Below, one piece after another: positions 43,227 to 50,188 of a stretch of 64,000 bases of DNA. Made by a program: the position numbers and the translations under genes. The notes under the pieces are model-generated. The model saw only the letters and a program-made list of their open reading frames with translations. It had not been told where the DNA came from and made no database searches. The DNA lies in NCBI RefSeq assembly GCF_018131075.1, contig NZ_JAFCLS010000005.1:124001-188000 (forward strand), in the 5' to 3' direction. The stretch comes from Bradyrhizobium sp. JYMT SZCCT0428. GTDB taxonomy: Bacteria > Pseudomonadota > Alphaproteobacteria > Rhizobiales > Xanthobacteraceae. The stretch's first letter is position 1, and each line of letters begins with the position of its first letter.

Positions 43227-44173
43227 GTCCTCTCGACCATGCGCCCGAAGAAGCCTTGCGGACGGAAGAAAATGATCAGGAGAAACACAACGAAGATCGC
43301 GGCGTTCTGCAGTTGCGTCGGCAGGATCAGCGTCGACATCTGCTGGACCAGGCCGATCGTCATGCCGCCCCAGAAGGCGCCGATGAGGCTGCCCATGCCG
43401 CCAAGCACGACGCCGGCATACATGACGATGACGTATTCGACACCGACAAAGGGATGGAATGGATAATTGGTGGCGAGCAGGCCGCCGGCAATCGCCGTGA
43501 TGCCGGTGCCGAGCGCAAAAGCGATGCGGTGCGCGCGGTCGACGTCGATGCCCATGTAGGTTGCCGCGGTGGGATTATCGGCGGCGGCGCGCAGCGATTT
43601 TCCTATCCGCGACCGCGTGATCATGAGCGTCAGCAGCAGCATCGTCACGAGCGAAACGACCGCGTCTATCCCGCGCGCCTTGTTGATGAAGACGCTGACG
43701 TCATAAAACATCGGTCCAAGCTCCCACGCCGAACTCGACAGCGGCGTCCGGATTGAGGCCAACACCGAGCCGAACACGAGCAGGCCGCCATTCTGCAGGA
43801 TCAGTGCGATTCCGAGCGTCAGGATGAGCTGGGCATAGTGACCTTCGCCCTCGAGCGAGGAGGTGCGCATGCCTGATACGCGCGAGATCAGGGTAAGATG
43901 GACGAAGTAACCGAAGACGGCCAGCACCGGGCCGGCCAGCAGGATCGCGACGAACGGCCCGAAGTTGTTGCCGAACGCGGCCTGCACGCCGAACGCGGTA
44001 AAGAAATAGAACGCGGCATACATGCCGAGCATCATGAAATCGCCCTGGGCGAAATTGATGACGCGCATGACGCCGAAGATCAGCCCGAGCCCAACGCACA
44101 TCAAGCCGTAGACCGCGCCGATCAAAAGCCCGGCGGACAGCGCTTGCAGGAAGCCTTCCAACGCCTGGGTCAC
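43223..44173 (-). CDS. ABC transporter permease (LivH-like)
   Basis: A 316-residue inner-membrane permease with about eight hydrophobic segments. LivH motifs are SAGLLIGAVYGLMCVGLGLI, NFAQGDFMMLGMYA, RIGKSLRAAADNPTAATYMG and GVVLGGMGSLIGAFWGGMTI. Its TGA overlaps the ATG of the permease-ATPase fusion. It is encoded 91 bases after the PrpD gene in the same minus-strand run. Confidence 0.92.
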   Translation of the reverse strand: MTQALEGFLQALSAGLLIGAVYGLMCVGLGLIFGVMRVINFAQGDFMMLGMYAAFYFFTAFGVQAAFGNNFGPFVAILLAGPVLAVFGYFVHLTLISRVSGMRTSSLEGEGHYAQLILTLGIALILQNGGLLVFGSVLASIRTPLSSSAWELGPMFYDVSVFINKARGIDAVVSLVTMLLLTLMITRSRIGKSLRAAADNPTAATYMGIDVDRAHRIAFALGTGITAIAGGLLATNYPFHPFVGVEYVIVMYAGVVLGGMGSLIGAFWGGMTIGLVQQMSTLILPTQLQNAAIFVVFLLIIFFRPQGFFGRMVERT

Positions 44174-44264
44174 CGGAGACCTCGCGCGGGAACTGGCGGT
44201 GCGGCGGCGTTATCCGTTTCCGGTTTAGGCATGGCGTTCCCCAATTTCTGTTTATCGTTGTCGT

Positions 44265-45659
44265 TCATGACGCTGGTCGAAGCCGCTGTTCGGCCGGCTC
44301 AAGCCGGCATTGGGCCGCAATCACGCGGGCGTCCGAAAGCGTTGCACAATTGTCGACCAGCTCTTCCAGAAGCAGCGCGCGCTTTTCGCCGATGACGTCG
44401 GAAGCAGCCTGCCGAAAGCGGGCGCGGATTTGCTCCGGCGTGGCGGCAATCACGTTCTCGAGGCGCTGATGGATGGTCGTTCCATTGTGCAGGCCAACGA
44501 GGACCTCGGCGCCCTGGTTCGCCGGGAATGCGGCGGTGAGATCAGACGCGCTTTGCAGCTCGGTCCGCTCGACGAGGCGGAGTATCCTGGGATCGTCGAT
44601 GTCAGCGTAATTGTCTTCTTCGAGCGCGCCGCGCGCCAGCACGGCGGCGACGCTGAAGGGAATGCTCATCTTGGCCTGCAGCGCGTTGTGAAAGGGCCCC
44701 TTCGAATCGCAGCCGGGGTAACGGGCCGCGGCTTCCGGCACCCGAATGGCAACGGTCGCGATGTCGTCCGATGATCCGAGTTCGCGCGCGGCGCGCAGGG
44801 CCGCCTGGGCTGCGGTTTGCGCGAAATTGCAGGCGGGAGCCGGTTTGTTGTAGACGGCCATGATTTCCGGCTCGCCGGTGAACAAACGGATATCGTCGGG
44901 GGCAGGCCGGCGGCGGAAGGCGGCGAACAATCCGGCTTCGCCCTCAAGGATCGTTTCCGAGGCGAGGGCGCCGGCTTCCGCCAATTCGATTGCGGCAATC
45001 GCATTGCGTGCCGCAAAACCGGGATGGAAATACATTTCGGAGCCGCCGGCGCGCGGCCATTCGTTCAGGCCGGACGACGTGTTGGCGGCAATGGCAATGG
45101 CGCTGGTTGCGGCATCCTCGGCAAGGCCTAGGGCATAGCTTCCGGCTAACGCTGCGCCGAGTGGCGTCACAAGACCTGTCGGCCGGTAGAGGCGGGCGAG
45201 ATCGGCGGTAAAGAGCGCGCGGCCGATTTGCGCACCGGCCTCATAACCGACGATCGCAGCAGCAAGGAGCTTCGCGCCGGATAGTGGCGTACGCTCCGAC
45301 AAGGCGAGCAGGGTAGGCCAGATCACCACGCCATGATGACAAATGCTGGCGGCGTGCATGTCTTCGCGCACCAGGCCGTGGCCCATGGTGGCGTTGGCGA
45401 AGGCCGCGTCGCCCGGCGAGGCATGGGTTCGGGTGCCGATGACCGTTGCGCCGTCTCTGACCTCGCGCGCGATGCCGATCGCCTGGCGGCTCCACGGGTG
45501 ATTGCGTGCCTCGAAGGCGCAGGAGAGAAAATCGAGCAGGCATATTTTCGCCTTGGCGATGACTTCAGCGTCGAAACGGCCGGGGTCGACGGCAAGCGCG
45601 GCGCGCGTCAGCGCTCGCGCCAACGAAACCCCGCCTGGTCCGGTCGATCCGATCGTCAT
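44265..45659 (-). CDS. MmgE/PrpD-family protein 1
   Basis: A 464-residue member of the 2-methylcitrate dehydratase/iminodisuccinate epimerase superfamily. Recognisable segments are DFLSCAFEARNHPW, ATMGHGLVREDMHAASICHH, AAIVGYEAGAQIGRALF and YPGCDSKGPFHNALQAKMSI. These proteins dehydrate or isomerise polycarboxylic acids, with helical and lid domains as seen here. It lies between a hydroxyacid dehydrogenase and the importer, so it probably acts on the imported compound or a near derivative. A second, quite divergent PrpD protein is encoded divergently at 46763. Confidence 0.88.
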   Translation of the reverse strand: MTIGSTGPGGVSLARALTRAALAVDPGRFDAEVIAKAKICLLDFLSCAFEARNHPWSRQAIGIAREVRDGATVIGTRTHASPGDAAFANATMGHGLVREDMHAASICHHGVVIWPTLLALSERTPLSGAKLLAAAIVGYEAGAQIGRALFTADLARLYRPTGLVTPLGAALAGSYALGLAEDAATSAIAIAANTSSGLNEWPRAGGSEMYFHPGFAARNAIAAIELAEAGALASETILEGEAGLFAAFRRRPAPDDIRLFTGEPEIMAVYNKPAPACNFAQTAAQAALRAARELGSSDDIATVAIRVPEAAARYPGCDSKGPFHNALQAKMSIPFSVAAVLARGALEEDNYADIDDPRILRLVERTELQSASDLTAAFPANQGAEVLVGLHNGTTIHQRLENVIAATPEQIRARFRQAASDVIGEKRALLLEELVDNCATLSDARVIAAQCRLEPAEQRLRPAS

Positions 45660-45686
45660 GGCAATCGCCCCTCGCGCGCCAGCGGT

Positions 45687-46580
45687 CTAGCCGCGCATTT
45701 CGACGCCAGCCCATTCCTCAAGCACTTTCGCGATCGAGGTGAAGTCGGATGACGCGCCGTATTTGGCATTGGTGATCGCGAGCATCTGCCGGACCACCGA
45801 GCCGCAGACCATCGGGACGCCCATGGCTTCGGCTTCATCGACGCACAGCCGCACGTCCTTGTAGGAGAGGCCGGTTGTAAATCCGAAATCGAAGGTTCCG
45901 GGAAGCACGGCGCGGGGGAATTTGTCTTCGGAGGCGCTGTTGCGCCCGCTGCTGGCGTTGATGATGTCGATCAGCACCTTGGCATTGACACCGCCCTTGA
46001 CGCCCATCGCCACCGCTTCGGAGGTGATCACCAGCGCTGCCGCGGCCATCAGATTGTTGGCGAGCTTTGCCGTTTGAGCCGTCCCCGGCTTGTCGCCGGT
46101 GTAAAACAGCTTTCCGAAATGCTTCAGGATCGGCTCAACCCGGTCATAGGTCGCCTTCGGGCAGGACACCATCACCGCGAGCGTGCCGTTCACCGCGCCC
46201 TTGATGCCGCCGCTGACCGGCGCATCGACCAGGGTCAGGTTCCGCGGCTCGAATCCCTTCGCGATCAATTTGGCGGCGCCGGGTCCGGTGGTGGACAGGT
46301 CGATCAGCACCGTGGCGCGGTTTCCGGCAACGATTCCATCGGGCCCCAGTGCAACCGCCTTGACGATGTCGGGGGTAGGCAGACTGCACAGCACGATATC
46401 GGCGCTCGATGCGACTTCGGCAGGCGATTTCGCGAGCCGTGCGCCGCGCGCAACCAGTTCCTTGGTCGCCTCGCTCTGCGAATCGTAAATGCACAGTGAG
46501 TAGCCGGCGTCGAGCAGGCGCCCGGCCATCGGTCCGCCCATGCGGCCCGTTCCGACAAAGCCGATTGTTTCCGCTGCCAT
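45687..46580 (-). CDS. 3-Hydroxyisobutyrate-dehydrogenase-family oxidoreductase
   Basis: A 297-residue beta-hydroxyacid dehydrogenase. The Rossmann motif is IGFVGTGRMGGPMAGRLLDA; the substrate motif is LVDAPVSGGIKGAVNGTLAV; the catalytic Lys is in AQTAKLANNLMAAA. It oxidises a 3-hydroxy acid or reduces a semialdehyde (as tartronate-semialdehyde reductase does) with NAD(P). ATG 46580 has GGGAGCG before it; an upstream in-frame start at 46616 is less likely. It is the first gene of the minus-strand run, divergent from the second PrpD gene. Confidence 0.9.
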   Translation of the reverse strand: MAAETIGFVGTGRMGGPMAGRLLDAGYSLCIYDSQSEATKELVARGARLAKSPAEVASSADIVLCSLPTPDIVKAVALGPDGIVAGNRATVLIDLSTTGPGAAKLIAKGFEPRNLTLVDAPVSGGIKGAVNGTLAVMVSCPKATYDRVEPILKHFGKLFYTGDKPGTAQTAKLANNLMAAAALVITSEAVAMGVKGGVNAKVLIDIINASSGRNSASEDKFPRAVLPGTFDFGFTTGLSYKDVRLCVDEAEAMGVPMVCGSVVRQMLAITNAKYGASSDFTSIAKVLEEWAGVEMRG

Positions 46581-46661
46581 GGTTCGCTCCCTGTCGCGCC
46601 GCAAGCCCGGGCGCATTCTTGTTCTTGCCGCGCCAGGGTTCCCCGGTCGCGTTTCGCCGAA

Positions 46662-46718
46662 TGTCCAGATTGTCAGTCAATCTGTCAAGCATAAGATTCT
46701 TGTCGACAGGCGATGTCG
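46662..46718. promoter_or_regulatory. TGTC-rich divergent promoter region with TGTCGACA palindrome
   Basis: Between the divergent dehydrogenase and PrpD genes, five TGTC words occur in under 60 bases (46662, 46671, 46683, 46701, 46714), including the palindrome TGTCGACA (46701-46708). GntR/FCD regulators often bind short sites of the form TNGTNNNACNA, so this is a candidate site for the GntR protein encoded in the same operon. Confidence 0.4.
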
Positions 46719-46762
46719 CGCCGGAATAGGGTCGAAAAAACAAGGTCCGAGGAATTTGCTCA

Positions 46763-48106
46763 GTGCGGCAAGATGAAGCGCAAGGCGCCGGCACGACATT
46801 CGCCGATTTCGTTGCCGGCACGGTGTGGGCGGATGTCGCCGCGCAAGATCACGAAGCCAAACGCTCGATCCTGAACTTCTTCGCGACCGCGCTGGGGTCG
46901 TCGAATGATCCCGCCGTCACCGCCGCTTTGCGCACGTTATTGCCGTTCAGCGGCGCCGCGACATCCGCGGTCATCGGCCGTCCGGAACGGCTCGACGCCC
47001 TGGCTGCGTCGTTCGTCAACGCGGTTTCGGCCAACCTGCTCGATTTTGACGATACCCATCTGGACACCATCATTCATCCGGCGGCGCCCGTCGCAGCGCC
47101 GGTGCTGGCATTGGCGCAGGCGCGGGGATATTCGGGGCAGGCCGTTCTCACGGCATTCATTCTCGGCGTGGAGGTCGAATGCCGCATCGGCAATGCGGTG
47201 TCGCCCGGACATTACGCGCGCGGCTGGCACATCACCTCGACCTGCGGGGTATTCGGCGCGGCCGCAGCCTGCGCAAAGCTGCTTGGGCTTCCGGCGGACC
47301 AGATTTCAAATGCGATCGGAATTGCCGCCAGCCAGTCGGCCGGGATCATCGAAAACCTCCCGAGCGCCGCCAAGAACGTCAGCGTCGGCAACGCGGCGCG
47401 CAACGGCCTGTTCGCAGCATTGCTTGCGGCCGACGGCTATTCCGCATCGCCGCGCGCCATTGAGGGACCGCTGGGTTGGGCCCGCGCCATGGGCGACGAT
47501 CCCGATCTTGGGCGATTGACCGGCGGCCTCGGCAAGACCTGGGAGATCGCGAAGAACACCTACAAGCCCTATCCGGCGGGCATCGTGTTTCATGCCGTGA
47601 TCGACGCCTGCTTCACTTTGCGAGCGAAGCTAGGCGGACGCATCGATGATATCGCCTCCATTACGGTGCAGGGCTCGGCGCTCCTGCTCGCGCGTGGCGA
47701 CCGGCCGGTCCGCAACGAACGCGACGCCCGGGTCAGCATTCATCACTGCGCTGCCTGCGCGCTGCTGCTGGGGGCGGCCGGCGTCACCGAGTTCGCGGAC
47801 GCGGCCGTATTTCGACCTGAAATCGTGTCGCTGCGTCAGAAGGTGGAGGCTGAGCTCGACGCTTCACTTCCGGATGGTGCTGCGCGTGTCATTATCCGAC
47901 TGGCGTCAGGAGAGACGCTCAGCGCGATCGTGATGGAAGCGAAGGGCAGTCTTGCCGACCCGTTGTCGGATCGGGATATCGAAGCGAAACTGCGCGATGG
48001 TGCGCGGCTGGGCGGGACCGATTGGAATATAGATCGCATTATCGATGGTGTCTGGCGTCTCGATGAGCTTGCCGACGTCTCAAGCCTGATGAGGGCGCAC
48101 GGCTGA
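46763..48106 (+). CDS. MmgE/PrpD-family protein 2
   Basis: A 447-residue PrpD-superfamily protein with LDFDDTHLDTIIHPAAPVAA, GWHITSTCGVFGAAAACAKL, SQSAGIIENLPSAAKNVSVG and NTYKPYPAGIVFHAVIDACF, all standard landmarks of the family. The start seems to be GTG 46763, preceded by GAGGAA; there is no ATG near enough. It is closer to the classical MmgE/PrpD consensus than the copy at 44265. It forms a two-gene plus-strand unit with the CMD gene 48 bases downstream. Confidence 0.88.
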   Translation: MRQDEAQGAGTTFADFVAGTVWADVAAQDHEAKRSILNFFATALGSSNDPAVTAALRTLLPFSGAATSAVIGRPERLDALAASFVNAVSANLLDFDDTHLDTIIHPAAPVAAPVLALAQARGYSGQAVLTAFILGVEVECRIGNAVSPGHYARGWHITSTCGVFGAAAACAKLLGLPADQISNAIGIAASQSAGIIENLPSAAKNVSVGNAARNGLFAALLAADGYSASPRAIEGPLGWARAMGDDPDLGRLTGGLGKTWEIAKNTYKPYPAGIVFHAVIDACFTLRAKLGGRIDDIASITVQGSALLLARGDRPVRNERDARVSIHHCAACALLLGAAGVTEFADAAVFRPEIVSLRQKVEAELDASLPDGAARVIIRLASGETLSAIVMEAKGSLADPLSDRDIEAKLRDGARLGGTDWNIDRIIDGVWRLDELADVSSLMRAHG

Positions 48107-48154
48107 GCCGCGCCGCCTTGAAAAACAGTTCTCAAACAATGGAAGGAACCAACG

Positions 48155-48532
48155 ATGACTGAGTTGTTCGACAAGGGCCTGAAGGTTCGCAAGGAAGTGC
48201 TAGGCGAGGACTACGTCAACAAATCCATCGCAGGCGCCGACGAATTCACCCGAACGATGGCGGAATGGTCGACCGAATTTTGCTGGGGCGCTCTGTGGAC
48301 GAGGCCGGGTCTGGACCGCCGCACCCGCAGCATCGTCAACCTGGCCATGCTCGGTGCGCTGGGCCGTCCCCACGAACTGAAGCTGCACGTAAAAGGGGCC
48401 CTCGTGAATGGGCTCACCAAGGACGAGATCAAGGAGATCCTGCTTCAGGTCGCCGTCTATTGCGGCATCCCTTCGGGAATCGATGCCTTCCGAAACGCGC
48501 GGGAGGCCTTCAAGGAAGTGGAAGAGCAATGA
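48155..48532 (+). CDS. Carboxymuconolactone-decarboxylase-family protein 2
   Basis: A 125-residue CMD-family protein: STEFCWGALWTRPGLDRRTR, VNLAMLGALGRPHELKLHVK and VAVYCGIPSGIDAFRNAREA. It is homologous, over half identical by eye, to the CMD protein at 37771-38151. GGAAGGAACC precedes its ATG, and a PrpD gene lies upstream. Both CMD genes are at the far ends of the catabolic island, one on each strand. Confidence 0.88.
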   Translation: MTELFDKGLKVRKEVLGEDYVNKSIAGADEFTRTMAEWSTEFCWGALWTRPGLDRRTRSIVNLAMLGALGRPHELKLHVKGALVNGLTKDEIKEILLQVAVYCGIPSGIDAFRNAREAFKEVEEQ

Positions 48533-48660
48533 CGCGGCCGTCGGGGCGGCTTCATCTCCAATCATAAGGGGCGAGAGATCATGTCGCGGTTTGCCGTTCA
48601 GGTGCCGCGGCATATCTTTTCCCGAATTGCTACAACGCGCGGGTCAAGCTGTACCTGTCG

Positions 48661-49629
48661 TCAACCGCGGCGGCGTTCGCGTAGTTTGCGGAAGTCATCG
48701 CCTGCGTGGTGCGAGGAGCGCGTCAGCGGCGTGGCCGACACCAGCAGAAAGCCTTTGGCGTACGCGATCTTCTCATAGACTTCGAATTCATCAGGAGGCA
48801 CGAAGCGTACGACAGCATGGTGCTTGCGCGTGGGCTGGAGATACTGGCCGATGGTCAGGAAATCGACGTCCGCGGAACGCAAATCGTCCATCAATTGCAG
48901 CACCTCGTTCCGGTCCTCACCGAGACCGACCATGATGCCGGACTTGGTGAAGATCTGCGCGGCGAGTTCCTTTACGCGCTGCAGCAGCCGGACCGAATGG
49001 AAATAGCGCGCGCCGGGCCGCACCGTCAGGTATTTCGACGGCACCGTCTCCAGATTGTGGTTGAATACGTCGGGTTTCGCCGCAACGACCGTTTCGAGCG
49101 CGCCGCCCTTGCGCAGAAAATCCGGGGTCAGGATTTCGATCGTCGTACCCGGGCTTGTCGTGCGGATGGCTGCAATCGTCGCAGCGAAATGCGCGGCGCC
49201 GCCGTCGGCAAGGTCGTCGCGATCGACCGAGGTGATGACCTCATGCTCCAATCCCAGCTTGGCCACCGCTTCGGCGACCTTGTGCGGCTCATCGGCATCG
49301 AGCGGCCCGGGCAGGCCGGTGCGCACGTTGCAGAAGGCACAGGCGCGCGTGCAGGTATCGCCCATGATCATGAAGGTCGCGTGCTTCTTTGACCAGCACT
49401 CGCCAATGTTGGGGCAGCGCGCTTCCTCGCAGACGGTCACGAGTTTGTTCTCGCGCACGATGCGCTTCGTCTCGGCCCATGCGGCGGAGCCGGGAGCCTT
49501 GACGCGGATCCAGGCAGGCTTGCTCTGTATGGGCGTATCGGGGCGGTTGGCCTTTTCAGGGTGACGCGGCATGTCGGACCGCATCTTGGCCCGCGGATCG
49601 TTGTTGAGGAGATCGAGCACGACGGTCAT
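48661..49629 (-). CDS. lipA: Lipoyl synthase
   Basis: A 322-residue radical-SAM enzyme that inserts sulfur into octanoyl groups on lipoyl domains. The auxiliary [4Fe-4S] motif is [16 protein letters not shown]; the radical SAM CxxxCxxC motif is [13 protein letters not shown]; the C-terminal [11 protein letters not shown] supplies the conserved Arg-Ser-Ser. It is encoded next to and divergent from a pyruvate dehydrogenase operon that carries four lipoyl domains in all, so it would supply their cofactor. Start ATG 49629 gives an ordinary N-terminal extension. Confidence 0.95.
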   Translation of the reverse strand: MTVVLDLLNNDPRAKMRSDMPRHPEKANRPDTPIQSKPAWIRVKAPGSAAWAETKRIVRENKLVTVCEEARCPNIGECWSKKHATFMIMGDTCTRACAFCNVRTGLPGPLDADEPHKVAEAVAKLGLEHEVITSVDRDDLADGGAAHFAATIAAIRTTSPGTTIEILTPDFLRKGGALETVVAAKPDVFNHNLETVPSKYLTVRPGARYFHSVRLLQRVKELAAQIFTKSGIMVGLGEDRNEVLQLMDDLRSADVDFLTIGQYLQPTRKHHAVVRFVPPDEFEVYEKIAYAKGFLLVSATPLTRSSHHAGDDFRKLRERRRG

Positions 49630-49965
49630 TGGTCAGCCTCGTGAGTGCGCCGGTCGTGGACATTCAGCTATCGAAGCGAGCTTCGTCAATTCGATTGTTT
49701 GTCTCTCCGGCATCGCCCTGTCACGGCCGGCCACCGCGTTGCCCCGGGGGCTCTCGTCTAGGGCATGCAGGCGGGTTTTCCGGCTTCGAGCCCCGCATTT
49801 GGAACTCGTCACCGCGCCGGTCCGACATTTCGGGCAGCCCCTCCGAACGTTTTTCCGGAGCTTCAGACAGATCCGGACCAATCGCGCCGGCCGGCCCAAT
49901 GGCCAGGATCGCAATCTCAAGCAAAATGAATGGCATGGCCGCGATCGGCTGCGCTTTGTGTCGTC

Positions 49966-49981
49966 TGGCACGAATGCTGCT
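49966..49981 (+). promoter_or_regulatory. Sigma-54 (-24/-12) promoter upstream of aceE
   Basis: TGGCACGAATGCTGCT matches the RpoN consensus TGGCACG-N4-TTGCW with one mismatch (C for the first T of TTGC) and exact GG-N10-GC spacing. It points toward aceE, about 208 bases upstream of its ATG. RpoN promoters need an enhancer-binding activator; none is encoded in the window. Confidence 0.6.
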
Positions 49982-50089
49982 TAGGTGTCTGCAAAAGAGG
50001 CTATGCGCAAAAAAAAGCGACAGCTTGAGAACAAACAATGCGAGGGGACGTTCAGATGCCAGCCAACATTCAATTCTTTACCTAGAGCG

Positions 50090-50107
50090 ACAGGCGATAT
50101 CGCCTGT
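50090..50107. promoter_or_regulatory. 18-bp perfect palindrome in the aceE leader
   Basis: ACAGGCGATATCGCCTGT reads the same on both strands over all 18 bases. It lies about 110 bases downstream of the -12 element and 81 bases before the aceE ATG, the right place for a roadblock repressor or for a second promoter's operator. No cognate regulator is identified. Confidence 0.55.
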
Positions 50108-50188
50108 GTGGCGTTGCGATTCCGCATGTGCGCGGAAAGCAATGAGCGTTGACGCTTGACTTCGGCTTGGCATGCAATGGAGACGGTA

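Larger units (their letters stand above)
49630..50188 (+). other. Divergent regulatory region between lipA and aceE
   Basis: About 560 bases with no supportable gene. It holds a CGAAGC-GA-GCTTCG inverted repeat near the lipA start (49672-49685), a sigma-54-type promoter (49966-49981) and an 18-bp perfect palindrome (50090-50107) in the presumed aceE leader. Open frames crossing it have no recognisable product. This is an unusually long and signal-rich control region for the window. Confidence 0.6.

Noticed and set aside
37771..48532. A protocatechuate (beta-ketoadipate) pathway, suggested by the two CMD proteins
   Set aside because: No protocatechuate dioxygenase, cycloisomerase, enol-lactonase or CoA transferase is present; the CMD family is broad and does not by itself show this pathway.
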